Notes: generated by a model not told the origin, from the sequence alone. Positions 27,201 to 46,884 are shown, numbered from the stretch's first letter. The stretch: 64,000 nt of DNA from Eleginops maclovinus (GCF_036324505.1 NC_086350.1:12880032-12944031), one strand, 5' to 3'. Translations and numbers: made by a program.

Positions 27201-30200
27201 ATCAGAGAGGCAGGCAGCATCACTGCAGCTGTTGACAGCCTTACAACCCACACATACACACACTTTGTTTTTTGCTGCTTCAAAAACATGACATTTTTTC
27301 ATTAATCATTTATTTGTATCGGTTACACAGATGGAAAACACGCTTATTTGCTTTATTGCTAAGAGATGTATAAACGGATTGATACCCCTTATCTGTATGA
27401 TAAATTACAGGCTACAGCCAGCAGGCGGTTAGTTGGCTTAATACTGTATATGGATTTTAAACTGCAGGAAAAATTGAGAGTTGTTGGTATGTGATGAATT
27501 AAATCCCCTATCGTCACTTCTAAAGCTCACTAATTGACAGGCTACATCTCTTCGTTTTATCTGCAGGACACAAAAGTAAATCACAGTTTGTTGTTTTACA
27601 GCAGGTTGTGTTCCTAAAATAAGCTTGTGGCCCTTGGATGCTAGTTTTATATTTAATGTCTGTTTAATTGGTCTCCATATAATCTTTAGCAAGAAAACCT
27701 GCATTGTCAAACCATACCATCAATACTGTCCTTGTCAATATTTGTGTTTTCTTTGTCTGCAGTTCAGACAAACCTATGCGGAGGGCTTCTGTTCTGAGAT
27801 GTGAATGTCTTTAGGATTTTGTTCTCCGTGTAGCTGAATAATCAAGTGGACATCTGCTTGAGTAAGTCTTCTGAATATTGACTCTGCTGCCATCAAAAAG
27901 TGCTTGTCCATAGCACAGCTTGTTACCTTGGAAACATGCTGTACTCTGTCTGTCTGCTGGCCGCTGCTTTAAGCTCCTCAAGTACTTTTGCTGTGTGGAG
28001 CTGCAGATGCTGTGGTAAACATTAGGCGGGATGATATATTGATATGTTTTCTATCTTTTATTGTTGCCTTCTTTTTCACTTAGTGCAAATCACTGCATTT
28101 GCCATATAAGAATATATCCCATCATGCAGCACTTGCTGCTCTAACAACTTAATATTCTCCTCATGTGTTGGACTGGCTGTATGGGAGGGCAGTCACATTC
28201 AAATTAGAGTAAAATATCTTACTGCCCTCCAAGGAGAACTGCTGCCAAAGCACCTTAGTACAAGACAGTTAATCACATGCATTACACTGTGAAATGAAGA
28301 CTTTATCATTAAGAATATACCTTAAGGGGAACCATTCAACTGCAGCTTATTCTAGTAAAGAGTATTGTAGCACTGCGGCATATTGTAAAATACATAATGC
28401 CCAAATGAAATTATTTAAACACGTTTCTCACATGGCTTGTTGAACATGTCTTCTCTCTTTTGATGAGAATTTGACGCCTCCGTTTATTAATATAGTTTGA
28501 TAGACAGAATCTTCTCTGCTGCTGTTGAGGCCACTCACACATAATGATGTAACTGCAATGACCACAGATGTTTTAGATATCTTCCAATCACGTCAGGAGC
28601 TTTAGGGTGTGAAATGCAGGCTATGTCAGACAGGGCTCAGGTTTTGGGGAGGAAGATGAGGAGAGCAGGTTCAGTCCAACAAGACACACAAACCTTACAA
28701 ACAGATGTGGGAAATCATGAGGCTGTGTGAAAGGAAGAGATGTCTGGTCTCGATTCTCAACCATCATTGCTGTAAGTTCAGTAAATGTGTCGCACCATTT
28801 ATGTTTATAGAAAACAGATGGTATGCAAAAATTGCTTTTATGCTAATACATGTCCTGCAACTATGTCAACTAAACAAAAAAATCTAATAAAAAACATTTG
28901 AGTTAAAATAATGGTTCAAGCTTGAAATTGACAGTAGTTAAATTGACACTGGTTTTCATAATTTTGTTACAAAGTAGTGATTTCCTATAAACTCACTTCC
29001 AAAATTGATCAGGCTGGTTAGTACATGCTAGTTTTCAAAGCATGTTGGTGCACACAAAACTAATAGGCTATATACACCTGACACATAGAGCCGCTGTATT
29101 CTCCATGTGAACCTAATAAAGATCACTTATAGGAATATATTCAAAATTCAAAAGTATTCTTTTTGTTTTAACAGTAATGTACCGTGCAGATATTGCGTTT
29201 GCACTAACTAAGTATATCTTCAGAACGTCCTTGAGCACTTTTGTTCGTCTAAGAGGATAAGCAAAGTGACACATTCAATTGTGAAGTCTTTTATCCAATA
29301 TATTTTTGCCTAAGAAGGCTTTCTATGAGTCATTAATGACACATTTTCCCACTTGGAGTGAGTGGAGAAATAAATTAATATGACTAAGGACAACTTTTTC
29401 TCCATCTCCAAAAAACGTCAGGGACCTTCTTAATAAAGAGTCTCCTTTGTAGCAAGGTTGTACACATTTTGGAGCTATGCAGAGACACCGAGAGCTCCAG
29501 ATTATTCTCACCCAACCGGCTGTCGACTCTGACAAAAATAAGCAGGCTTAGTCTGTTCTGACCTTAAAAAATGTACACTGATACACAATGGCAGGCATGC
29601 ACACAGATACACACTCAATGCACAAACTGAACACACACACCTACACTCTCACATCATCTGTCATGCATTCAGATAAAGAGCATGGAAGCAAAAGACACAT
29701 GTATGTTGCAGCACGGATTTCATGCATTGCAATAGGAATTATGGCTATTGTGTAAGGAAAAGGAAAATGTTCATGTGTTCATTTGAAGTCTTTACAACAA
29801 TCCTCCAGAGAGTGAGGCATGGTATATCTGTGATCTGTTATCTCGAACAGCCATCGATCTGTTTTACAAAGCATAAATAATCAAAATAACAACAGTGAGC
29901 CCTGCAAATTCACAAATGTGTGGAGCGAGAACACATTTTGGAAGAAAATGTTCAAGGTAAAGTTGTGGTCTGCATAAAGAAAGTCTGCATATATTTACTT
30001 TGTTTACTTACTTGTTATAGACATTGGGATTGTAACAGGTAGACATTGTTCTATTCATTCTTCCTTTCAAATGGCTACTACCAAAATCCTGGCCCTTTTT
30101 AAAGCCCTATCTTTCACAACAGATGTTCGCTTTGATTCTGCGTTTCTATCTGGTTTAACGACTTGCATCCCCCATGTTGAAAACCACTGTCCTTAAAACA

Positions 30201-32380
30201 TATTTGAATGCATAGTAATTTGATGTTTAAAACCAGAATAAATATAAGAAGAAGTGGAATGAGTGTGACGGACAGACAGATAGAGGGAGAGGAGAGTGCT
30301 ATTGATTTGACAGCCAGTTATTTCAAGTCTTTTGTTACCTAATACAGTCTGATCTATCAGCATTCACATCCTACAGCAGAGCACTAAATGTGATTTGCCC
30401 CGAGCATGTTGATCCTCTTTCAATAAGACACCTGGGAAAAGAAGAAGGCAATAATAAAGAGAGGATTTCTGCAAACATTAAGTGACTCCTACACAATGAG
30501 TCAACTGTATGAGTTTATTACAAGGAATGTTTAATAAAACAAGTGATGCACTCAGGTTGGATCACATTTTAGGTACCTGGTGCACTGCTGTTGGCAGGAG
30601 AGCAATGAATCACTGAATTTACTTGTATATACTTAAGTCTTTGCATCAAGAAGTATATCAAAAGCACGCCAACATCACTGGGTATCTTCCTAGACATTGG
30701 TATTCTAAAACCTGAAATCACAGTAACACACACTAACTGCTAAAGCACACAAACATGCACTTTAACAACGTGTTACTTTGCTAAAATAAAAGTTAGAAAA
30801 GCGGCAACAATTTTCCAAGCTGTTTTAGGAGTCATTTTAAATATTTGTTTTGCATGTGAAAAGATGAGTTGAGCCTATTAATTGATAGTCAAGATATTAA
30901 GTATAACCAATGCAAAATGCAAAAAGAAATCTGTTAAGTACCACATTAGACGAGCATAAATAAAGTAAAATATAAACACAATTGAGTGGCAGAATTTCAA
31001 AGAAATGAAAACCCATTAATCTGTACTGTGAGGTGGATTCAGGGTTAATATGAAATGATGGAGGTTTCCTTCTTCAGTAAATCCAGTGATGAAATAGTTA
31101 TTTATAAGGTTAGGCCAATAATTAAGGGAGCAAGTTAACATTTATTTGATAATGGCAAATTATCAAAATAATATAGTGTTAAATACATTTCGCTTACATT
31201 AGCCAGCATAGGGCATCCAGATCACTGAGTGAATTTAATTATGTGTGTGAGTGCTTTTTGTAATAGAAACAGAGCATTTTTGCAGTTTTTCCTCTGCTGT
31301 TAAAATGTTGGGGCTGTTGAACACAAAGCAACACTTTTCATTGAAAAAAAAAATGGCTACAACACAGAAGTACTAATTACTTTACCTTTAATCACTTTCA
31401 AGGCATCTGGTTAAGAGCTTATTCGATGCGGTTGAACAGAGCCATCCAGTCAAAACCAAATCAGCCAATAAGCCATGAGGCTGCAGGACTGCATATCTGA
31501 TGTTATTACTGTGCAACCAGTTGAGCGTAAACTTGGCTCTGTGATTCTTATTTGTATTTTCTTCTGCCTTTTCTAAACAGATGGCAGATAAAGACACAGC
31601 TCCTCAGTAGTTCACCACATTTTACCCTACAGTTATTATACTGTTTTCCTCCATTAGTCGATCAGCAGTCCATCCTCTTGCTTGGTTCAGCAGCATTTAG
31701 AGGATTCTTCACCAAAAACTGCAGAAATGGAAATGTTTGCAATATACAGTATTATTCTGTATTCGTAGTTAATGAGAAACATGTATTCAGTGAATGCATC
31801 CAATTCTTGAAAGCTGCTAACTAGTCCAGTTGTATACAAGCTGCGTCTTAGAGCAGTATTGTCATAACATAAACCAGATGGGATTGTTTGGGCTGATTTT
31901 TGACAGAAACACCTCTTTGGCACATTACTTACTCAGTCTGAAGTGGCATATATGGAGTTGAATGTCTTAAGCTAACAGTGTAACAACTGAACAGAAGAGG
32001 AAAATATGGGAGAGTTTTTCAATAAATCATTACACGCTGAATAAAAAAAATACCAGTGCTTCGAATCTTACAAGTGGGTTTGCTCTGTCTGTAACCTATG
32101 CAGAGTGTGTCTGGATTGCAAGAGAATTACTTACAGCCTGTTGTGGTCCTTCCCCTGGCTGTTTGGGTTTGGATGCGTCCCAGACAAAAGCCTGTCCAAA
32201 TAAGATCAATGTGTTCGTGCTCCTCTCCTCTCCCACAGTTCAGCTCAGCAGACTGAGAGCAGGAATGAAAAATCTGTTGGCACATTTGTGGTTTATGTTA
32301 CAGAGGAGCGAAAATCGTATTTATGCAAAATCACACATTCGTGGTATCAAGGGGCATAATTCAGATGCAAAATATACTAA
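24221..32380. other. gene-free stretch of the desert
   Basis: No recognised exon, RNA gene or transposon. Small CA-rich pieces occur near 26437-26465 and 29588-29640, and a CT-rich tract near 24240. All ORFs are under 100 codons and have no recognisable domain. Confidence 0.6.
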
Positions 32381-32388
32381 CATATTAT

Positions 32389-32727
32389 TAGTGGTGGAAG
32401 GTATGTACTGTAATGTTTTACTCCACTACTTTTTTTTGAAACATTTACTTTCTTAGATTTCAAAAACCATTAGGAAAACATTGACATATAATTACAAGTT
32501 GAAATATCCAGCAGTACATAAAGCGCCAATAACACCTCGGTACATGATTCCATAACCATAATCAAGTAATATTTATGATTCTGAAATGGCTAGTAAATAC
32601 AAAATAAATGTTTTATACTTGTATATTTTGATGTCAATGCTTTTGTTTTTTTACTTAAGTAAGACTTCGATTGCTTTAGCCTTTCACTTACAGAAAGTAA
32701 AATATCTGAGTGTTCCTTCCACCACTG
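32389..32727. mobile_element. 339-bp hAT-type MITE with perfect 8-bp target-site duplication
   Basis: The ends are TAGTGGTGGAAGG at 32389 and CCTTCCACCACTG at 32727, which are inverted repeats matching 12 of 13 positions. The element is flanked on both sides by CATATTAT (32381-32388 and 32728-32735). Eight-base duplications and ends beginning (C/T)AGTGGTGG are hallmarks of hAT elements. The interior holds the ACTTAAGTAA-type text common in fish non-autonomous hAT repeats. It has no coding capacity; the small ORFs across it are incidental. Confidence 0.85.
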
Positions 32728-32735
32728 CATATTAT

Positions 32736-35069
<2,334 letters not shown>

Positions 35070-35530
35070 ATCTGAAGTAGTTAAAGTTGAAGTGGCCTAA
35101 CAACTAATGGAAGCTGTTACGGTTCAAATTAGAGTCAAACTTGCTGTTAAACTGTCCCTATCATTAAGCACTAAATAAAGTAGAAGATGAATAGAAAATG
35201 CTAAAAGGAGATTTAAAAAATGGTGTCCTAAATAAATAACTGTCAGTTCAAGTATACTGTATAAAATGAAGAATAGCGATGTCAGTTTAAGTGTCAGCTG
35301 AACTGCAACCAAGTTGAAGTTAATCTTTTATTAACAGAGACAGTTGGAGGAGCGGAGAGCCTTTTCTTTTTGCTTTAAAAAGATGACTTGAGACCTTAAA
35401 GGAGTCGAAGTGTCAGTCAAAGTGTAAGCATTGAAATTAGTTTAAATGTCAGTTGAAAAAAAGGTTGATATGTCAATTGAAGTGCCAGCGCTGCAGTGTG
35501 TGCACTGTACGCTGGTGAAATGTCAGACAG
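35070..35530. repeat. degenerate 12-bp minisatellite (TCAGTTGAAGTG theme)
   Basis: Scattered and partly tandem units such as TCAGTTTAAGTG, TCAGCTGAACTG, TCAGTCAAAGTG, TCAATTGAAGTG and a TTTAAATGTCAGTTGAA piece lie between about 35270 and 35490, with weaker copies from 35070. The phase drifts because of indels, so the array looks old. Confidence 0.5.
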
Positions 35531-38185
<2,655 letters not shown>

Positions 38186-41100
38186 GTCTCTGAACACTGT
38201 ACCTCCAAGCGTAAAAAGGAATCATGTTTTCCATTCCCCCTCTGCCTCCGCTGCAGCTGTTTCCATGGGAGCGGGAATCAGGTCAGAATAACATATCAAC
38301 ACGGGGAAAATCACATCAATTCCAGAGCAATGAGAAAATTATTAAGTGCAACTTTATTGTGCTTTCATAAAGAGATCTATCAAATTACAATCAAATCAAA
38401 GAGCTGGGACTCAATCTGAAGCCATCAAATCATGACTATAAATAGACTTCAGTGCCAGAGCGTAGTGTAACTGCCGTCTATGTTCAGAGTCAAACCAGCT
38501 AATATTTATTTCTGTTTCAGTCTGATTTTAGTATGTTTTCATTACACAATGTATTTATCATATCCTATATCAGATACATATGTTTTTTCACAACAGCTCT
38601 AAATGAAACATCTATTTTGATCACTGATCTGTGTAGCTGTATACATATTTAAGCTTGTGTATTTGTGTATGTTAGTATTTTAGGTTGTTTCCAACTGCCT
38701 TGTTTTATCTGAGAAATATGCATGAGCAGCCTTTAAAAGCAAATTTCCTGCTGGGACAATATAGACTTTCAGATTTAGCCATTCGGGTTAAAGAAAACTC
38801 TTTACTCCCCCTGTGAAGTATGTTTTCAAGTTTGTTAATCTTTCCTTTGCTCTAAAAAAAAAAGGCTGTCCCTGCTGAAATCTGCTTGAATATTTAACAG
38901 CATTAGGACAGACCACAGCACAAATCTGAAGCTCAGCAGTCTGTGATCTCGGCTTGTATGTTTATTACAGAGTGGCGAGCACAGGGAAAAGAGTGTGCTT
39001 ACATTTCTCAAGGGGCATATTCCACTAATCCTGATTACTATCTTGAAACTTTTAAAGTGGTGCGCATCTAAACGCACAGTTCATAAGTGTTGATTAGATC
39101 GGGTTATAACTGAGTGTACTGATGCAGAAGTATCTCTATGATACCCCTTCATCAGAGCTGATGAAAGCCTCTTACAATGTCAAAGAAAGCGCCTGAACAT
39201 TTTGTGTCCTTGTACCAACCATTGTAAGAAAAGCTAAAAGATATTATCATGCCATTATTGCTTGCCATCAATAGTTGACAGGCAGCACACATCAATGAAT
39301 ACCTTTCTGTAGCTCACTTAGCTTCTCCTGTCACATCAGTTATCTTTTTCAAATGGCCCTCACATTGAGGTTTGTGTGTGATGTATTTTAAGCTCTGTTA
39401 CTTATAAAACAGGGACACTTTGCTTTGACTTATACCAACAGAGCACTGACAACAAGGAAGGCTGATTTAGATTGGACTAAAAAGAGATCAAATAAACCGC
39501 ACATCTAGACACCTGATTTTGCTCTCACACGCAGGAGAACACACACCACTGAACCCATTGCCCTCACGTTATACACCAGCTGCAATGATCTGCTTAGTGC
39601 TCTGCTAAACTGCAAGCACAATTAATGACCACTCAACCTGAGTATGTACACACCCACACGTATTAGTTTACATCTCACATATACTGGCATTAATACAGCA
39701 TCTCAGATTAAAAACAGTCATTTGTAAGCTTCATATTGAATGGAAAGGTCTCACATCAGTCCAGGTTGTGTCTGTCTTACCAAAGCCAAATAATCTTCAA
39801 GGTTACAATTCAGTCTTGGGTCTGTCTCTGCGTCTTTATCTGACCTTGGATCAGGAGCCTCTCGCCAAAGGGAATCGACTGACATGTACTCCCCCATGTA
39901 TGGCAGCTTTGTGAGCACAGTGACGAGAGATGGATGCCTGTTCGCTGTGTCCCTTCTCTTTGTTGACCGAGTCCTCTATCATGTTTGGATCAACTTTGTT
40001 TGACCTCGCCATGCTTCACTTGACAGTCCCTATCTGCCACTTTGTTGTGTCAGTAAGGTGTAAAATGTAGCTGCAGGATAGGATAAGATGTATTCTTAAG
40101 GACAACATTGGAGACAAACTAAGACATGTCATCCAGAAAAAGAAAATGTATTTGCATTATTCATTTTGAATACACAACTTGACATTAATAACATTAATGG
40201 AATATACTTGTTATTTTCTACCTTTTATATAAAATCACACAGTTTTCTAGCTTTGCCATCCTATTGTCTTGTGTAATCGTTGGTGTTTTTCGAGCAGAAC
40301 TCCAACTTTTGCGCGGCGGTGGGCAACAGCAAACATTAGCACAGCTTTTACAAGCAAATCACCTTTCCTTTGAAAGCATCCTCTGAGAACATCTGCATGG
40401 GAACATCTGGGAATGGCAGGAAATTCAGCATCTCTCAGCGTGACGTGCGATGGATGTTTTTGAAGTACTTCAGAGGGATGAGAACAGTATTGAGCCTTGC
40501 AACCTCTAAACCCCTGACATAATTTATGGAATCCAGCAGCAAGTGGTTCTCATTACCCATGTCATCTTCCAAACAAAGGGCTTACTGCTGGGGTGATGTT
40601 TGTCTCCTGCAGTAATTACTGTTATGCTGTGTTCTCACAATATACATGTCCACAACATTGTTCCAACAATACACATGTTGTGAGGCGACAGGAGGATTTT
40701 CATTTTATTAACAGTCGCTACATACTTGCATTATCCTCCCTTTAATTTCACCAAAGCCCCTTTGTGTTGAATAAACCCACAGCACTAAAATGTATTTTAA
40801 TAACAGGAAAATATATTTTTTCTGGGCAAGGGGGCATTCCAGTTCTAGTAGAAAAAAATTGCCAGTTTTAATAGAGTTCATCTGGCAGCGCATGGGGAGC
40901 TGCGAATTATCCGTCAGGAATTATAGTATAAATTGTGCCTGAGACTGCAGCCATGAACAGACTGCACCTGGTCTGACACAGCTGTTTCACACACACTCCT
41001 GCAGCACAGATCCAGAGGCAGGATTTTGTGTCACGGCCCTAAAATGTCTCCAAGCCAAAAAGTAGAAAGGAAAAAGGGCCTATTTGGCCAATTATTCAAA

Positions 41101-43157
41101 AACCAATGAGTTGAAAGTGTTTAATTTGGCATGTACAAGCTGGTGGGAGAGAAGAATAAGAAAAAGAATTATTCATTCCCCCGATGGAGAAAAAGAAAAT
41201 CTTAATTCACTCAGTTTCTTTTCAACCAATGTACACCTGATTACCTCTTGTAACTTCATGATTCATTTAAGGATTCCTTGGTGCGTTGTTAATCATAATC
41301 TCTATCTTTTATAAACTCCTTTTGATTTAACGGTTCTTTCCCATTTCAAAGTCTTTGTTTTACCTCTATTGAAAATGTTTCTGCATGTAAAGCTAGAGTA
41401 ACTTCTGAGGCACGCTTTTAGCAGAGAAGGGATAACCTCCTCAGTATGGCAGGTGTAATATAGTGTCAGAGGACTGAGATCCATATTCAGCCTCCTGTTA
41501 GTGTCTTGTTGTGCGTCTTGGAGCCAAGCAGGTGCTCAGTTGAGTTGCATCCAGTGATTTAGAGAAGCATGTCCAACCCATTATCCTCTCCTCATCCATG
41601 CCTGTCTCAGTGGATTGTCTCTCCCTGCCAACAATTAGCATTGTCGTTTGCAGCCAACAAGGACACAATGGAGTCTATATGAGACAGTGTATGATCTCAG
41701 TACCACCAGTTCTTTTTAAACTGTGATATAAATTAGTGACACACATCAACAGAAACCTGACTTTTTTATGATCCTCTTCGGCAAAAAGACACGTTTTTTC
41801 AATTGCTTGATGTATTTTATGTATCTTCTTTTTAAGTGGAAAAATCTACAGGTCTATTCACAAAATATATAGTTTATCAGATAATGTCTTTGAAAGAGAA
41901 ATGACATGTACACAGTATTTTGTCATCTATGTATGCTTATTAATTTAATATGCATTATAAAAAATATCAGAAACAAAACCAGAATTGGTTTAACTACAAA
42001 GTAGATTTACACATACAAGTAATTTGTTTTGGTATAAGTATATATATTGCAACATACAATAGGACTCTATGTAATTATTGTTGCAGTAAAATTGTAAGGA
42101 AAATAATAGCACTGATAAAGGAGTACTTTTTAAAGTGTTTGTATGTTCATTGCAGATGTAAAGGGACTGTGAGCACAGCAGATAATGTGTTGCCTGATTC
42201 TGTCACTGTTTTTGAAATCAGGAATTGATTAAATAATATTTTTCTTTCTCCTTTCCATGTTTAACCAACATTTTGATAAAGTATGCTCCCTTAATGAATA
42301 CCACAAAGACGTACACTATTTTGTGAAACATCAACATACGAGGACTGTGGTTTAACCATCTTTAAACCATTTTATTAGTAATCATATCATATGATGTCCT
42401 TAAAATGTTTTAACGTGAGCAAATCAGATTACATTTCTTATTTAATAGCCTTTATATAAACAACGAATGTTGAGGTACAGTGTGAGTATGGTGGACACAA
42501 TACATTTTCCTGCTAAATGTAAGCTAGTTCTCAATCTCCTAACAAACACATACATTGTATAAATACTATGTGAAGACATATGCTGTTGTTACAGCACATA
42601 CATACTGATGTCTTGGAAATGTTAGAAAGATTCAAGAGACAACATCAATGACTGACTACAGAAACCTTTTCCATACATATGTATCTGTGTTAGCTTTACT
42701 ATAGAAGTGTCCCTCGGGGTGAACACCCCTCAAACCTCGGCTGGAATGTAAAACAGGTGCTGCCCAATTGGTTCCTCAACAGCGGGGGCGAAAGAAAAAC
42801 AGCCGCCCCTGCAGAAACATGAGTGACAGAACATCACATTCTCCAGCCATCTGTGTCTCCAGATGATCCCTCCCTTACACAGTCAGACTTAAGGGATGAC
42901 ATACAGCATGCATGGAATATATTATGCATTCTCATTAAAATCCCTGCATGTGAAAAGAAATCACACTCTGGCGGTCAAAATATTCCTTGATAGCATATTC
43001 TGAGCTTTCTCTGCAGGATTAGTTTCATTGCACAGATACATGTTTCTCATTGGACTGAAGATATGCTGATAAAAACAAATGTAACAGTCTTAGCTCTATC
43101 CTTGACACCTTGTGTGTTCCTCAAGTGGCGCTGTAACATCTGGCATGGATTTAGACA

Positions 43158-43733
43158 TTGAAATTCTGGCCGGAGATTCAAAGAAAAGAGTTTTTAATTG
43201 AATCCACTCTGAAGCATGTGAGACTGAAATGTCTTCTGGCGAGAAGCTTCGAATACACTCATATTGCTTTGTCATGTGACCCTTTTCACATATTGAATTC
43301 GTTTTTTCCCCTGTTTTGTGACTCGTGTTTCAAACTGAAATACTCTTTTCATACATGTAGGGTAAAGAGTATCTTCTTTTTGCAGAATGGACTGACTTGT
43401 CCAGACAAGGATAGTTACAATGTGTATTTACTGGAAAGAAAAGCTGAATTCACCAATAAAAGTGTATTTAATATCTCAACAATCCTTTTGTTTATCCATG
43501 AGAATCTACTGCTGCCTCCCTTCCATTGGTCCAGCCCCGACCATAGCACATACCGGCACAACACTAAACCTACTGCTGTGCAACAATACACACATTCACA
43601 GCCCACAGACAGCAAATTGCTTCTCTCATTCCCCACCACGCCCTGCATTCGTTCTCAGCCACCTGCAAAACAAACTGTGCTGGAAATTTCACTACAAATT
43701 ACCCTGTGTCTGCTAAATCCCCCCGGGAGCTGA
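43158..43733 (+). other. unrecognised 191-codon ORF, probably not a gene
   Basis: This is the longest ORF in the window, running from ATG 43158 to a stop at 43731-43733. The translation has no domain, repeat or signal that I recognise. Its second half (about 43500-43735) is C-rich and poor in stop codons, and two other frames are also open there (a 77-codon ORF on the - strand and a 98-codon ORF on the + strand), so base composition explains part of the length. No donor or acceptor supports it as an exon. Confidence 0.12.
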
Positions 43734-44274
43734 GGAAATCAAAACCCTGGATCTCCCTGCCCCCATTCAAACAGACCCCAGTCTCACTCACACAGAAATC
43801 ACACTGTATTTATGTTTATAACTGTAAAACATATGTTTTTATTTCAGGAATAGAGAGAATATACTGTGGTATTTTAGTTGGCCTGAATTTAAGAGTTGTA
43901 ATTCTTAAAATTGATTTATTTTTGGCATGAGCGCACAAGAACTTCTGGTAACCTTTCATCAAAAAGCTGATTCAAACAAACTTTAAAAAATATATACTTC
44001 TGCCAACCTTTCACCAAAAGCTGATTTATATCAAAGTGCCTGGTGGTGAAGAATAGAAACCATATGAAAGTTCACAGTTTACTTTTTGTCAACACCAATT
44101 GTAAGAGCAACCCATACTTCTGTGGGCTTCAGGTCAACATGACTTTGTGAAACTAAGCCTCCATTCCCACTAAGAGTGAAAACTGAGACCTGTTTCGCTT
44201 CAGGGGAAAATCAAAGGAAGGCACATACCTTAGCAGTGAATAATGATCAACAACATTCACATTGTAAGGGCCAC

Positions 44275-44289
44275 AGCGCCTCCTGGTGA
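44275..44289 (-). promoter_or_regulatory. candidate CTCF site (weaker)
   Basis: AGCGCCTCCTGGTGA matches 13 of 15 positions of the reverse complement of the CTCF core consensus, in the same orientation as the motifs at 33574 and 45949. Confidence 0.3.
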
Positions 44290-45948
44290 CGGCTGTGCAG
44301 AATGAAAACAGACTGGAATGTCAGGGAGAGAGAGAGAGTGAGTCAGTGGCCGTTGTGCCAGAGAGATGAGTGTTGAAAGCTCCTTGGAAAAAGGATTAGG
44401 GCTGTTTATGTTGGCCAAGTGGCCCGCTGCCAGCTGCTCAAGTGTGCAAACTTCTTAAAGCTGCAGAGCTTCGGGTTGCTCGTGAATCTTTTCACTGTAT
44501 TTACCCTCCACCCAGACTGTATGTAGGGGTTGTTCTTTGTTCAGGGGGAAAGCCGCTTCAGCCACGACCTCCAAAAAAGCACTTTCTGCCCCAAGAAATG
44601 TGTTGGATTCACAACCAGCTTTTCTGTGACACCAGCACACCCCTTTACAGTGTTCAAACTGTAGATATACTTAGGTCGAGTAACCCGTTTTCAACTTAAA
44701 TATACAACTAGAAGTCCCTCCCTCTCCTGTGATTCAATATTGGTATGACCTATATGTATTACATACTTGTTGTGTATTGTATGTGAACTGTATGTTGTCA
44801 GACTTGTTTTATATGCCAGTGCCAAAGACACATTTCCATTTTTTGTACATTTATGGACCATAAAGTATTCTGCATCTGAATTATTATTTTTGTGACTAAT
44901 GTGACAGCCACACTTCTCCACTAATTGACATGGTAATAATCAGACACACCATATTAGGACTGTTGAAGGTAAGAGCCTTATTATAGTTAGTAAATATGTC
45001 CTCTACAGGAGCAGACTTGATGTGGATTTCATCAAATAAAGAAAGGCAGGGAATAGAAGTGTCCAGGGTGGAGGTAAAAGAGAAAAGGGAGGGGGGCATG
45101 TGTCAACAGTAGGATAAGACTCAGCCTGGGAGCTGGCAGGACGCCAGCGCTGTGCGGCCTGGAGCTAGATCAGAGCAGGCTTCGTGAGCTGCAGTTATGA
45201 GAGGAGGGTCTTGGGTCATAGAATAATAAAAGGCATAGAGCCTGCGCAGCAATACTCGACTTTTGTTCACGAGTCTCAGAAAAACTAAAACGCTTGAGTC
45301 AAGTTTTCAAAATGTTGTCTCTGGCTGGTCATATTACAGATCAGACCTATCTCGTTTTTTATTTGAACAATATCAGCTTTTGCCATCACAAAGAACATTT
45401 TGGGCCTCAGTGTACCTGGCTCGATACGCTTAATGTGAAAGGGAGCTTTTGTTTTTGTTGTGTACGGCTGATTAATATAGGTTGTATCCCCTTAATGTCA
45501 ACACATGTCTTTTGGAATTGTCTTATAATGAATTGGCTTTACCTGTAAAGTACAAACTGATGGAAGTATTTGGGTCCACTATCTTTTAAACACAATATCC
45601 ATGTTCAGACCCCGTTATAGCGAGCATCTGTGGGCATGACACTTTTAAATGTTATATTAGTTCTAGAAATGGGTTTACAACTATTGAGCATTTTTTTCCC
45701 AAATCCCTGTAACACTGAAGTTATTCCTCACATTTTTATTCTTTGGATTTGACTGTTAATACAGAGACATTCTATATTGTTATACATGGCTACTATTGGC
45801 TCCTGATATTTAGTTCACAAGATCTATATCATGGGAGTGTTAACTGAACTTCGTGGTAGTTAATCATCATTAAAAATGACTATTGTGACATCACACACTG
45901 CATGAAGTTTCACTTAGCATAGGTCAAGTAGTAGGATTGTATGTGCAT

Positions 45949-45963
45949 GCCGCCATCTGTTGG
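45949..45963 (-). promoter_or_regulatory. candidate CTCF site near the lysmd4 3' end
   Basis: GCCGCCATCTGTTGG matches 14 of 15 positions of the reverse complement of CCASYAGRKGGCRSY. It lies about 1.3 kb beyond the lysmd4 stop codon. Confidence 0.35.
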
Positions 45964-46884
45964 CATGAGTGGGTACTGCAACTAAATCTGTATTAAAAAC
46001 ATATACTAACATGATCACTATTCTAATAGTTTAGGCCTACTTTATTTATATATTTCTAGGTGCTTATTTAATTGGGTGTCACTCAAACACTCTATCCTAG
46101 TATATTGTGTGTCTGTAAATAATCTCAATACACACGTGTTACAAAATAAGGAATATAAGGAAGATTAGACAACAATCGGATATTAAACAAGACACATCAA
46201 CATGAGAGATTAAATACACATTGTATTCAGGTAGGAATATGCTGGATAAAAATGATCTTGCACATTTTTCACATCAATTAGTTTACAAATGTACTTGAAG
46301 ATATTTAAATAAAATCCAGCTTCAATACTAGACTTTAAAAGTGCTTTGAACATGGCACACAAATTCAGCACCGACTCATGGTGGATTCAAACTTAATACC
46401 ATAAAAACTATGACGGTTTAAGGCACTTTCTTTACGTCACACTTCACTCAGGAAACATTCAAAATGCACTTGCTTGTACTGTACTGTTCAATATAAAGTA
46501 TAGTGCACCTAAATCTAACTGTAAACACACTTTACACTTTTGGCGCTGAATTCAGACCAAGAGAGGCTTGATGTGCATGGCAATGAGCGGACAATAACAG
46601 AGCCACAAATAAGTTAATTCAAACAAGGCATGCAATGAATGCTAAACCCCATGTCAAATATAGTTAAACCTCATCTCCCATTTTTCATATTAAAGTATTT
46701 TAACAATATATATATATTACTGTATTGGAACAGATATCATGATTATGCTTGATATATGACAATGATATGATGACAATCGATATGTTGATACTGGCAAAAG
46801 GCAATGAAAAAAAGGCAAGTTGTAGTAAATCTCACACAGAAAGACTTACAGCTGATGTGTTCCCCTCAGACTACATACACTGCA

